Below, piece after piece: positions 7,210-14,975 of a DNA stretch of 25,243 bases. Below the pieces are notes generated by a model, which was given only the letters and a program-made list of their open reading frames with translations, made no database searches and was not told the DNA's origin. The translations under genes were made by a program, and so were the position numbers. Each line of letters starts with the position of its first letter. The stretch's first letter is position 1. Source of the stretch: Frankiales bacterium (lineage in GTDB: Bacteria > Actinomycetota > Actinomycetes > Mycobacteriales > SCTD01); NCBI GenBank assembly GCA_025464695.1, contig JAODNQ010000057.1:1-25243 (forward strand). The letters run 5' to 3'.

Positions 7210-8436
7210 ATGGACGCGCCCTGGCCGGAGCTCAGCCCGAGGGTGCGCGACCTGTTCCGCCGGGGCGCCGAGGTCGCCCTGACACCGGAGCCGGGCTGGG
7301 TCGAGGAGCTGCACACCGCCGCCCTGAGCGGCCCGCTCATGCGCGCCGTCGCCGACGACCCCGTGCTGGCGGAGGGCGCCCGGCGCACCAACCTCACCAA
7401 CCTCGTCCACTGGGCGGCCGCCAACGTCCAGCACCCCGGCCGCCGGGTCGCCCCGAACCTCGGCCCGGACGTCCTCGACACCGCCCGCGACCTCGTGCGG
7501 CGGGGCCTGGACGGCACCTCCCTCGACTCCTACCGGACCGGCCAGAACACCGCCTGGCGCCGCTGGCTCGGCATCTGCTTCGGCCTCACCTCCGACGCCG
7601 ACGAGCTCCGGGAGCTGCTCGACGCCTCCGCCGTCTCGATCTCCACCTTCATCGACGACAGCATCGCGGCCGTCACCCGGCTGATCGACGCCGAGCGCGC
7701 GGAGCTGACCCAGGGCACCCAGGCCGAACGGCGCGCCACGGTGGAGCTGCTGCTGGAGGGGGCCCCGATCGGGCGGGCCCGCGCGGAGTCCCGCCTCGGG
7801 CACCGTCTCACCGGTCCCCACACCGCGGCCGTGGTCTGGGGGCCGCCCGGCACCAGCCCGGAGGCCCTCGAGCGCGTCGCGGAGGCGCTGGTCCGGGCCG
7901 CCGGGACGACCCGCCGGCTGACCGTCGTCGCCAGCGCCACCACGCTCTGGGTCTGGCTCCCCGTCGACGCCGCCCCGCCCCGTGCCGCCCTCGCCGGCCC
8001 GCTCGCGGAGCGGCCCGAGGTCCGGGTCGCGCTCGGCCGGCCCGGCACCGACCTCCCGGGCTTCCGTCGCAGCCACCTCGACGCCGCGGTCACCCAGCGG
8101 ATGCTCGCCCGCCTGGGCACCACGGAGCAGGTGGCGGGCTACGAGGAGGTGCAGCTGGTGGCCCTCATGACCGCCGACCCGGCGCAGGCCGACGAGTTCG
8201 TGGCCGACACCCTGGGGCCGCTCGCCGACGCCGACCCCGACCTGCGGGAGGTCGTGCTGACCTACCTGACCGCACAGTCCAACGCGTCGCGGACCGCCGA
8301 GCAGCTGTTCACCCACCGCAACACCGTCCTGCGGCGGCTCGAGCGGGCGGACGCCCTGCTCCCGCGCCCCCTCGCCGACAACGCCCTGCACGTCGCCGCG
8401 GCGCTCCTGCTGGTGCGCTGGCGCGGGAGGCCCTAG
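7210..8436 (+). CDS. PucR/CdaR-type transcriptional regulator
   Basis: A 408-aa protein. The N-terminal half (about residues 10-160) is a helical sensor-like region of the RsbRD type often found in actinobacterial PucR proteins. The middle (about 165-300) resembles the GGDEF-like fold of CdaR proteins. The C-terminus (about 340-400) is the PucR helix-turn-helix: LREVVLTYLTAQSNASRTAE followed by LFTHRNTVLRRLER, with the typical H-R-N-T-V-x-x-R-L-x-R signature. There is no Shine-Dalgarno sequence before the ATG, and the inverted repeat runs right up to it, so the message may be leaderless. It is divergent from the monooxygenase and 47 bases upstream of the GMC gene on the same strand, so it probably responds to a substrate or product of these oxidases. 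The ligand is unknown. Confidence 0.87.
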   Translation: MDAPWPELSPRVRDLFRRGAEVALTPEPGWVEELHTAALSGPLMRAVADDPVLAEGARRTNLTNLVHWAAANVQHPGRRVAPNLGPDVLDTARDLVRRGLDGTSLDSYRTGQNTAWRRWLGICFGLTSDADELRELLDASAVSISTFIDDSIAAVTRLIDAERAELTQGTQAERRATVELLLEGAPIGRARAESRLGHRLTGPHTAAVVWGPPGTSPEALERVAEALVRAAGTTRRLTVVASATTLWVWLPVDAAPPRAALAGPLAERPEVRVALGRPGTDLPGFRRSHLDAAVTQRMLARLGTTEQVAGYEEVQLVALMTADPAQADEFVADTLGPLADADPDLREVVLTYLTAQSNASRTAEQLFTHRNTVLRRLERADALLPRPLADNALHVAAALLLVRWRGRP

Positions 8437-8483
8437 GAGGGCAGTGTGTCCCCCGTCACACCAGCCGCGTCCCGGGGAGCAGC

Positions 8484-10337
8484 ATGACCGAGCAGTTCGA
8501 CGTCGTCGTCATCGGTGGAGGGTCGGCCGGAGCGGTCGTCGCCGCGCGGCTGTCGGAGGACCCGACCGTGCGGGTCGCCCTGCTCGAGGCCGGCGGGCCG
8601 CCCCCGCCGGAGGAGTCGATGCCGGCCGCCGTCTCCGCGCTGCAGCTGAACCCCGAGACCGACTGGTGCTACACCGGCGACGCCGGCGGGGCCGGTCGCG
8701 GCCTCACCGACGGCCGGATGATGGTCCCCCGCGGCCGGATGCTCGGGGGCTCGTCCGGCATCAACTACATGGCCTACGTGCGCGGCCACCCCGGCGACTT
8801 CGACTCCTGGGCCGACACCGGCGCCGACGGGTGGGGCTACGAGCAGCTGCTGCCGTACTTCAAGAAGTCCGAGGGCATCCAGCCCAGCGGCGACATCGTC
8901 GTCGACCACGACGCGCACAACCCCGACGGCCCGCTCGGCGTCTCCGTGCGCTCCCCCGTCGTCCCCGCCGCGCAGATGTTCGTCGACGCCGCGGCCGCCG
9001 TCGGCATCCCGTCCGGCGACTACAACGGCCGCGACCGCACGCGCCCCGAGGGCGTGGCCTCGCTGTTCCAGACGACGACGAAGGACGGCCGCCGCTCCTC
9101 GACCTTCCACGCCTTCCTCGAGCCCGTCCTGGGCACCCGCGACAACCTCGTCGTCATCACGCACGCCCTCGCGCAGCGCCTGCTGCTCGAGGACGGCCCC
9201 GACGGCCTGGTGGCCACCGGCGTCGAGTACCGCGACGCCGACGGCGCAGTGCAGACGATCACCGCGACGCGGGAGGTCGTGGTGTCGGCCGGCGCCATCG
9301 GCTCACCGCAGCTGCTGCTGCTGTCGGGCATCGGCCCGGCCGCCGAGCTCGCCGACGTCGGGATCGACTGCCGCCTCGACCTGCCCGACGTCGGCAAGCA
9401 CCTGAAGGACCACCTCCACACCCCGATGGTCTTCCCGGCACCCGGCATCGGGCTGCCGATGGCCGAGGTCGCCGTCTCGCTCGGGCCCGACGCCCTGCGC
9501 GCCCCCGCCGGCCCGCTGCCGGCCGACCCCGCCGACGACGCCGCCCTGCCCCCCGAGCTCGCGGGCCTGAAGGCCGAGGCGGAGCGGCGCCTCGTCGAGT
9601 GGGCGACCACCGGGCACAGCCTCGTGTCGTCGTCGCTTTACGACGCCGGCCTCTGGTACTCCACCGGCCTCGGCGACCCGCACACCCACGACGCGCAGAT
9701 CGGCTTCCTCGTCTGCGGCTACACCGCCGACCTGTGGCGCCGGCTGTTCCGGGTCGACCCCGACGAGTACTTCGACGACGCCGACGTCCGGCTGGCGGCC
9801 GACGCGCAGGTCGTCGTGATGCTGCCCAACCCGGTGCAGCCGCACAGCGAGGGCGAGGTCCGGCTCGCCAGCTCCGACCCGGCCGCGCCGCCGCTGATCT
9901 CGCTGGGCTACTTCACCGACCCCCACGACGTCGCGGTCATGGTGGCCGTCATGCGCCGCGCCCTCGAGCTCGTGGCCGCCTGGCCGGTGCCGGGGATGGG
10001 CGACCTGATGGTGCCGCCGAAGCTGGCGGAGTCGCACGGCCACTCCCCCGGCGACGTCCCCACCGACGCGCTGCTCGAGGACATGGCCCGGCACTACGCG
10101 CTCACCGTCTACCACGAGACGTCGACCTGCCGGATCGGCGACGTCGTCGATCCGGAGCTGCGGGTCAAGGGCGTGCAGCGGCTCCGGGTCGCCGACGCGA
10201 GCGTCATGCCGAACGTGACCTCGGGGAACACGAACGCCCCCGCGATCATGATCGGCGAGAAGGCCGCCGAGATGATCGCGGCCACCCACGGCTACCGGCT
10301 CCAGGAGACCGTCGGGGCGGGCGGGCCGCGCAGCTGA
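8484..10337 (+). CDS. GMC-family FAD-dependent alcohol oxidase/dehydrogenase
   Basis: A 617-aa protein, start ATG at 8484 with GGGGAG close upstream. Motifs: GGGSAGAVVAARL (11-23) for FAD; GRMLGGSSGINYMAYVRG (84-101), the first GMC signature; GAIGSPQLLLLSGIGP (270-285), the second; and HETSTCRIG (544-552) with GNTNAP (581-586) at the C-terminus. His544 is the expected catalytic base and Asn582 the usual partner residue. The protein is longer than choline dehydrogenases (about 550), with an insertion around residues 330-380. GMC enzymes oxidise an alcohol to a carbonyl, passing electrons to oxygen or a carrier. Downstream of the PucR regulator and close to a Baeyer-Villiger enzyme, it could supply the ketone. 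Substrate unknown. Confidence 0.92.
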   Translation: MTEQFDVVVIGGGSAGAVVAARLSEDPTVRVALLEAGGPPPPEESMPAAVSALQLNPETDWCYTGDAGGAGRGLTDGRMMVPRGRMLGGSSGINYMAYVRGHPGDFDSWADTGADGWGYEQLLPYFKKSEGIQPSGDIVVDHDAHNPDGPLGVSVRSPVVPAAQMFVDAAAAVGIPSGDYNGRDRTRPEGVASLFQTTTKDGRRSSTFHAFLEPVLGTRDNLVVITHALAQRLLLEDGPDGLVATGVEYRDADGAVQTITATREVVVSAGAIGSPQLLLLSGIGPAAELADVGIDCRLDLPDVGKHLKDHLHTPMVFPAPGIGLPMAEVAVSLGPDALRAPAGPLPADPADDAALPPELAGLKAEAERRLVEWATTGHSLVSSSLYDAGLWYSTGLGDPHTHDAQIGFLVCGYTADLWRRLFRVDPDEYFDDADVRLAADAQVVVMLPNPVQPHSEGEVRLASSDPAAPPLISLGYFTDPHDVAVMVAVMRRALELVAAWPVPGMGDLMVPPKLAESHGHSPGDVPTDALLEDMARHYALTVYHETSTCRIGDVVDPELRVKGVQRLRVADASVMPNVTSGNTNAPAIMIGEKAAEMIAATHGYRLQETVGAGGPRS

Positions 10338-10346
10338 CGGCCCCGG

Positions 10347-10871
10347 TCAGCCGCCGAACGGCCCGAACGGGTCGTCGGCGGGCTGCTCGGGGTGCAGGCG
10401 GCGCAGGTCGGCGAGCAGCGCCGCCTGCGCGGGTGCCCGCGCAGCGGCCCGGGCAGCGGCCCGCTGCGGGTCGGCGACCACGGCCTTCTCCCGCCGGCGC
10501 TCCCGCAGCCGGCTGGGGACCCGGACGAGGTCGACCAGGGTGATCAGCCAGCCGACCACGGGGACGTCGCCCGTCGGGTCGAACCAGCCCTCGGCGTCGC
10601 GCGCGGGGTCGACCCGGTCGCCGAGCCGGCGGCCGGCCACCTCGGCGGGGGCGAGCGCGACCCACAGGTGCGGCGGCTCGCCCGGCACCGACACCCCGAC
10701 GGCCTCGTCCCCCGCGACCACGCTGACCTGCGTCAGCTCCACCGTCTGCGGGGAGGCGCTGTGGTGCTGCCGCCTCACGACGACGGCGGGCCGGCCGGCG
10801 ATCCGCACGAAGGGGTCGGCGATCTCGACCTCGACCAGACGTCCGTCCTCTGCCACCAGGTGTGTCGCCAT
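10347..10871 (-). CDS. Hypothetical protein, 174 aa
   Basis: I do not recognise this protein. The ATG at 10871 has a weak CAGGA 8-9 bases upstream. The first 90 residues look beta-rich (LVEVEIADPFVRIAGRPAVV). The middle has one moderately hydrophobic stretch (VPVVGWLITLVDLVRVP, about 106-122). Then comes an Arg/Ala-rich helix and an acidic C-terminus ending DDPFGPFGG. It is convergent with the GMC gene (9 bases between stops) and divergent from the type VII-like operon with 138 bases between. Being next to a secretion-type cassette it might serve as an accessory or immunity protein, but nothing in the sequence shows that. Confidence 0.75.
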   Translation of the reverse strand: MATHLVAEDGRLVEVEIADPFVRIAGRPAVVVRRQHHSASPQTVELTQVSVVAGDEAVGVSVPGEPPHLWVALAPAEVAGRRLGDRVDPARDAEGWFDPTGDVPVVGWLITLVDLVRVPSRLRERRREKAVVADPQRAAARAAARAPAQAALLADLRRLHPEQPADDPFGPFGG

Positions 10872-11009
10872 GCGCGCATCCTGCCGGACGACGGCGGACC
10901 CGCGGCCACGGGCGCACAGCCTGTGGACAGCGTCCGACGTCCGACCCCCGCGACGGGCACGATGCTCGCGAGCCGCCCCGGACGGGGCCGGACGACCGGA
11001 GGAGGCCGC

Positions 11010-11279
11010 GTGACGACGGGAGCGGACCTGGACGCACTGGCCGAGGCGGTCGGCGACCTGCACGGGCACGGCCGCAGCACGTCGAGCGCGGCCGAGGGGG
11101 TGCGCAGCGCTCTCGCGGCCGTCTCGTCCGCAGCCGGGCTCCCCCTCGCGGCGGGCGCGGCGTCGGAGGGGGGCCGCACGGTCGGCTCCGCCCTCACGAC
11201 CCTCTCCTCCCTGCTCGAGGCCCTCGGCACGGACGCGCGCAAGGTCCGCGCCTCCCTCGTGCGGGCGGACGGCAGATGA
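11010..11279 (+). CDS. WXG100-sized helical protein, possible type VII substrate
   Basis: An 89-aa, Ala/Ser-rich protein predicted to be almost all helix, in two halves joined near GLPLAAGAASEGG (about 43-55). The GTG at 11010 is well supported by GGAGGAGG 4-6 bases upstream. Size and two-helix layout fit EsxA/EsxB/EspC-like proteins secreted by type VII systems, but it has no W-x-G motif, so it would be the non-WXG partner. Its TGA overlaps the ATG of the next gene (ATGA), which does carry a WWG motif, so the two may pair. Family assignment is by size, position and composition rather than by a diagnostic motif. Confidence 0.7.
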   Translation: MTTGADLDALAEAVGDLHGHGRSTSSAAEGVRSALAAVSSAAGLPLAAGAASEGGRTVGSALTTLSSLLEALGTDARKVRASLVRADGR

Positions 11280-12667
11280 GCCAGGTCCTGGCGGCGGACC
11301 CCGACGCCCTCGACGGCGCGGCCCGGCGCCTGCGCCGGCAGGCGGACGTGCTCGGCACCAGCGGGGCCGGCGTGCGCTCCCGGCAGGTCGTGCTCTCGGG
11401 CTCCTGGTGGGGCGCGGCGAGCGTCAGCTGGGCCGACGCCGGGGGCATCGCGGCCGGCGCCCTCCGGCTCGGCGCCGACCGGCTGCAGGACATCGCCGAC
11501 GCCACCACCGCCTACGCCGGGGCGGTCCGCCGCGGCCAGGAGGCGCTGCGGCAGCTCGACCGACGTGAGGACGACGCCCGGCGCGACCACGCCACGGCCG
11601 AGCGGGTGCGGGCTGCGGCGCCCGAGCCCGCGAAGGGTCCTGACCTCGCCGCCGCCGAGCTGGCGTCCGCCCTGAGCGAGCTCCGCACGGCGCGGGCCGT
11701 GGTCGAGGACGGGGTGGCCACCGCCGCCGTGGCCTTCGCCGCCTCCCTGCGGTCCGCCGGCTCGCAGCTGCTGCACCGGTACGCCGACCTCCCGCCGCTC
11801 GAGGCCGCGCTGCTCGGCAAGGACGACGTCAAGGCCGGCAAGGCCTGGTGGTGCAAGCCCAAGAACGTGTTCGCCTCGATCGACCGGCTGAAGTCGCTCC
11901 AGGGCTACAGCCGCTCCGTCCGCGGCGTCTCGCCGCTGGCCGCCCGGGCCCTCGGGCAGCTCGACGCCGCCCTCGCCGCCGCCAACGGCGACCGGCAGGC
12001 GATGGGGGCGGTCAAGGCGTGGATGGAGTACCAGCAGACGGTGAGCGCCGAACAGGGCTCGCTGCTCAGCCGGGCCGCCTTCGGCAAGCCGCCGCCCACC
12101 ACGGGCCGCCTCGGCAGTCTGGCGCCCGCCCGCACCGCGCTCGGCAAGGCGGCGCTGCCGCTCTCGATCGCCCTCGACATCGGCGTCCTGGTCCATCCCC
12201 CTCACGACGGCGCGTACGGCGCGGCCGACCGGGTCAACGCCGGGCTGAACGCCGGCGCGTCCGCCGCTGCCATCGCCCTGGCCAGCGGCGCGCTCGTCCT
12301 CAACCCGGTCGGCGTGACGATCGTCGGCGGGGTGCTCGTGGCCACCGCGGTGTACAGCGTCGGCAGCCTCGTCTACGACCACCGCAAGGCCATCGCCTCC
12401 GGGCTCAAGAACGCCGCGGAGTTCTACGTCGACGCGAACCTGGCCGTGGTGCACGCCGCGAAGGACGCGGGCGTGCACCTCGTCCACGCGGGCGAGGACG
12501 TCGCCAAGGCCGTGGGCCACGTCGCGGCTCCGGTCGTCGCCGGTGCCAAGGACCTCGCCGGCGACGGCGTGCACGCGGTCACCAGCACCCTCAGCGGAGC
12601 CAAGGACCTCGTGACCTCCGTTCCCCTGCCGGGCCCGGTCAAGGCGCTCGGCGGGCTCCTCGGATGA
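11276..12667 (+). CDS. Putative type VII-secreted protein with WXG-like N-terminal domain
   Basis: A 463-aa protein. Residues 1-115 are helical with the turn SGSWWG (41-46), a WXG100-like hairpin as used for type VII export. A charged helical region follows (about 120-290), with a second WW at 191-192 next to Cys193. Residues about 322-366 are hydrophobic and Ala/Gly-rich (AGASAAAIALASGALVL and VGVTIVGGVLVATAVYSVGS), a glycine-zipper-like pair of membrane-capable helices. The C-terminal 95 residues are amphipathic helical repeats (KNAAEFYV, KDAGVHLV, EDVAKAVGHV, KDLAGDGV, KDLVTSV). This layout resembles LXG/WXG effectors whose C-terminal part acts on membranes, but no known toxin domain is visible. 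It overlaps both neighbours by ATGA. No EccC-type ATPase lies in the window, so the secretion machine would be encoded elsewhere. Role is inference. Confidence 0.75.
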   Translation: MSQVLAADPDALDGAARRLRRQADVLGTSGAGVRSRQVVLSGSWWGAASVSWADAGGIAAGALRLGADRLQDIADATTAYAGAVRRGQEALRQLDRREDDARRDHATAERVRAAAPEPAKGPDLAAAELASALSELRTARAVVEDGVATAAVAFAASLRSAGSQLLHRYADLPPLEAALLGKDDVKAGKAWWCKPKNVFASIDRLKSLQGYSRSVRGVSPLAARALGQLDAALAAANGDRQAMGAVKAWMEYQQTVSAEQGSLLSRAAFGKPPPTTGRLGSLAPARTALGKAALPLSIALDIGVLVHPPHDGAYGAADRVNAGLNAGASAAAIALASGALVLNPVGVTIVGGVLVATAVYSVGSLVYDHRKAIASGLKNAAEFYVDANLAVVHAAKDAGVHLVHAGEDVAKAVGHVAAPVVAGAKDLAGDGVHAVTSTLSGAKDLVTSVPLPGPVKALGGLLG

Positions 12668-13428
12668 CCGTCGCCTCCGACCTGCGCGCCACGGCGTCGC
12701 AGGGGCCGTCCCTGCTGCTCACGCTGACCGACGAGGAGCTCGTCGCCGTGCTGGACGGGGCGCCGGCGCCCACCCCGTACCTCGACGTGCTCGACGAGGC
12801 CGCGGCCCAGGTCGCGGTCAGCTCCGGCGTGCGCTCCCTGGTCGCCCGCGGCCTCGCCGAGCCGCTGGTCGAGCCGGGCGCGTCCCTCATGAGGACCGCC
12901 GTCGAGGTGCGCGTCCTGGCCGAGCTCGCGGTCGTGCTCACCCTGCGCACCCGGGCGACCCGGGTGGTCACCGCCCTGACCGCCACCGCCGAGGACCCCG
13001 ACGGGACCACCACCCTGTTCCACGTCCACCCCGGGCAGGTGGTCCTCGCCGAGCGGGTCACGCCGGGCGGGCTGCACCTGTTCACGCTGGCCACCGGGGA
13101 GGACGCCGCCGCGCTGCTGGCGGACGAGGTCGACCCGGGGTCGGCGGCCGGTCCCGTCGCGGACCCCGTGACGTTGCCGGCTGCCGGGGTGGCCGACCCC
13201 GCCGACGTCGCGTGGAGCACCCTGCGCCGGGCGCTCGACGACGCCGTCGTCGTGACCGAGCTCCTGGCCACCGGCGCCGACGGGCTCTCACGGCTCATCA
13301 GCCTGTACGCGACGGCGGACGCCGTCTGGGTGGTGTCGGGCGAGGCGGGTGCGGAGCAGGTCGAGGCGTCGTCGGTCTCGCCGGACGGGCTCGGCGCCCT
13401 GCTGCGGGGGCTGCTCGCCGACGCGTGA
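12664..13428 (+). CDS. Hypothetical 254-aa protein, possible chaperone or immunity partner
   Basis: A soluble acidic alpha/beta protein with no signal peptide or membrane helix. Its ATG overlaps the stop of the 463-aa gene, so the two should be made together. Two similar-looking halves can be seen: each has a helix, beta strands and a closing helix with LL-rich ends (ATGEDAAALLADEV near 140-153 and SPDGLGALLRGLLADA at the end). The start (LLLTLTDEELVAVLDG) and overall size recall EspG-type chaperones of type VII systems, which bind substrates in the cytosol. An immunity protein against the 463-aa protein is an equal possibility. I cannot assign a family with confidence. Confidence 0.72.
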   Translation: MTVASDLRATASQGPSLLLTLTDEELVAVLDGAPAPTPYLDVLDEAAAQVAVSSGVRSLVARGLAEPLVEPGASLMRTAVEVRVLAELAVVLTLRTRATRVVTALTATAEDPDGTTTLFHVHPGQVVLAERVTPGGLHLFTLATGEDAAALLADEVDPGSAAGPVADPVTLPAAGVADPADVAWSTLRRALDDAVVVTELLATGADGLSRLISLYATADAVWVVSGEAGAEQVEASSVSPDGLGALLRGLLADA

Positions 13429-13440
13429 GCGGGCCCGGCC

Positions 13441-14934
13441 TCAGGGGCTGCTCAGCCGCCCCGACAGCCGGCCGTGCATCTGGGAGCTGGCCTCGTCGAG
13501 CCCGAGGATCCGGACGGTCTTGCCGTAGCGGGCGTACCGGTGCTCGACCGCGTCGAGCGCCGCCACCGAGGAGGCGTCCCAGACGTGCGAGCGGGTCAGG
13601 TCGATGACGACGCGGTCGGGGTCGTGCGCGTAGTCGAACTGCTCGACCAGGTCGCTGCTCGAACCGAAGAACAGCTCGCCGTGCACGGTGTAGAGGACGC
13701 CGTCGCCGTCCGGGTCCGGCACCGACGTGACCTGCACGAGGTGGGCCACCCGGCGGGCGAACAGCACCATCGCCGTGACCGTGCCCCCGATGACGCCGAT
13801 CGCCAGGTTGCCCGTCGCCACGACCACCGCGACGGTCACGACCATCACGAACGTCTCGCTCTTGGGCATGCGACGCAGGGTGCTCGGCGCGACGCTGTGC
13901 CAGTCGAAGGTCAGCCCAGCGACGACGACCATGACGGCGACGAGCGCGGCCATCGGGATCCGCGCGACCACCGGGCCGAGCACGACGACGAGGACCAGCA
14001 GGAAGGCGCCGGCGAGGAACGTGGACAGCCGGGTGCGGGCGCCGGAGGTCTTCACGTTGATCATCGTCTGCCCGATCATCGCGCAGCCGCCCATGCCGCC
14101 GAAGACGCCGGTCACGATGTTCGCCAGGCCCTGCCCGCAGGACTCGCGGGTCTTGTCCGACCGGGTGTCGGTGATGTCGTCGACGAGCCGGGCGGTCATC
14201 AACGACTCCATCAGACCGACCAGGGCCAGCGCGAGGGCGTACGGCGCCACGACCTTGAGGGTCTCGAGGGTGTAGGGGACGTCGGGCAGGCCGGGCCGAG
14301 GGAGCGAGTCGGGCAGCGCGCCCTGGTCCCCGACCGTGGGCACGGAGATGGCCCCAGCGGTCGTCAGGACGGTCAGCACGACGATCGCGATCAGTGGCGC
14401 CGGGACGACGGTGGTCACGCGCGGGAGCAGCAGGACGAGGGCGAGCGCCAGGGCGACCAGCGGGTAGACGAGCACCGGGACGTCGCGCAGCTGCGGCACC
14501 TGCGCGAGGAAGATGAGGATCGCCAGGGCGTTCACGAAGCCGACCATCACGCTGCGCGGGACGAACCGCATGAGGTTGGCCGCGCCGAGCAGACCCAGGG
14601 CGATCTGGAAGACGCCGCCGAGCACGACGGCCGCGACGAGGTGCCCCAGGCCGTGCGCCTCCACCAGCGGGGCGACGACCAGCGCCACGGCGCCGGTGGC
14701 AGCCGAGATCATCGCGGGCCGCCCCCCGGCGAAGGCGATCGTGACTGCCATCGTGAACGAGGCGAACAGCCCCACCCGCGGGTCGACGCCGGCCAGGACC
14801 GAGAAGCTGATCGCCTCGGGGATCAGGGCGAGCGCGACCACGAGGCCGGCCAGGACCTCGGTGCGCAGGACCTTCGCGTCGGAGGCCCAGACCGGGAGCG
14901 GCCTGCGGGGACGGACGGCGGAGAGGGAGGACAT
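13441..14934 (-). CDS. SulP-family inorganic anion transporter with STAS domain
   Basis: A 497-aa protein. The first about 390 residues hold 10-14 membrane helices in the SulP order, beginning LAGLVVALALIPEAISFSVLAGVDPRVGLFA split by the usual P-E-A-I motif. VFGGMGGCAMIGQTMINVKTSGARTR is represented by GGMGGCAMIGQT followed by a conserved SGARTRLS. The C-terminus (about 400-480) is a cytoplasmic STAS domain (VVIDLTRSHVWDASSVAALD). SulP proteins carry sulfate, bicarbonate or other anions, often with Na+ or H+. The short form with no long loops is close to BicA-like bacterial members. ATG at 14934 has no strong Shine-Dalgarno sequence. The gene lies 41 bases after the globin gene and is likely part of the same transcript. 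Substrate not determinable. Confidence 0.92.
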   Translation of the reverse strand: MSSLSAVRPRRPLPVWASDAKVLRTEVLAGLVVALALIPEAISFSVLAGVDPRVGLFASFTMAVTIAFAGGRPAMISAATGAVALVVAPLVEAHGLGHLVAAVVLGGVFQIALGLLGAANLMRFVPRSVMVGFVNALAILIFLAQVPQLRDVPVLVYPLVALALALVLLLPRVTTVVPAPLIAIVVLTVLTTAGAISVPTVGDQGALPDSLPRPGLPDVPYTLETLKVVAPYALALALVGLMESLMTARLVDDITDTRSDKTRESCGQGLANIVTGVFGGMGGCAMIGQTMINVKTSGARTRLSTFLAGAFLLVLVVVLGPVVARIPMAALVAVMVVVAGLTFDWHSVAPSTLRRMPKSETFVMVVTVAVVVATGNLAIGVIGGTVTAMVLFARRVAHLVQVTSVPDPDGDGVLYTVHGELFFGSSSDLVEQFDYAHDPDRVVIDLTRSHVWDASSVAALDAVEHRYARYGKTVRILGLDEASSQMHGRLSGRLSSP

Positions 14935-14975
14935 GGTGCCGATCGGTTCGGGGGTCGGACGGAGCTGGGGCCGGC

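Noticed and set aside
2831..7282. Very long plus-strand open frame of 1483 codons
   Set aside because: It runs opposite to three well-supported minus-strand genes, has Arg/Val/Asp-rich low-complexity composition and no family motif. It is a by-product of high GC content.
4059..7517. Minus-strand open frame of 1152 codons
   Set aside because: It is out of frame with the DUF6351 and monooxygenase genes on the same strand and is Arg/Pro/Ala-rich with no motif.
8437..8483. GTGTG/CACAC symmetry between the PucR and GMC genes
   Set aside because: The arms are only 5 bases and do not match the long inverted repeat at 7164-7209. I cannot support an operator.
8444..10543. Second plus-strand open frame over the GMC gene
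   Set aside because: It is the Arg-rich shifted frame of the GMC gene and shows no motif.
10932..10945. Tandem GTCCGAC repeat before the type VII-like operon
   Set aside because: Only two 7-bp copies in GC-rich DNA, with no promoter hexamers at a sensible distance. Too weak to call a site.
10775..12574. Minus-strand open frame across the type VII-like genes
   Set aside because: Its Gly/Val/Arg-rich composition mirrors the plus-strand coding sequence. It would also clash with the coupled ATGA junctions there.
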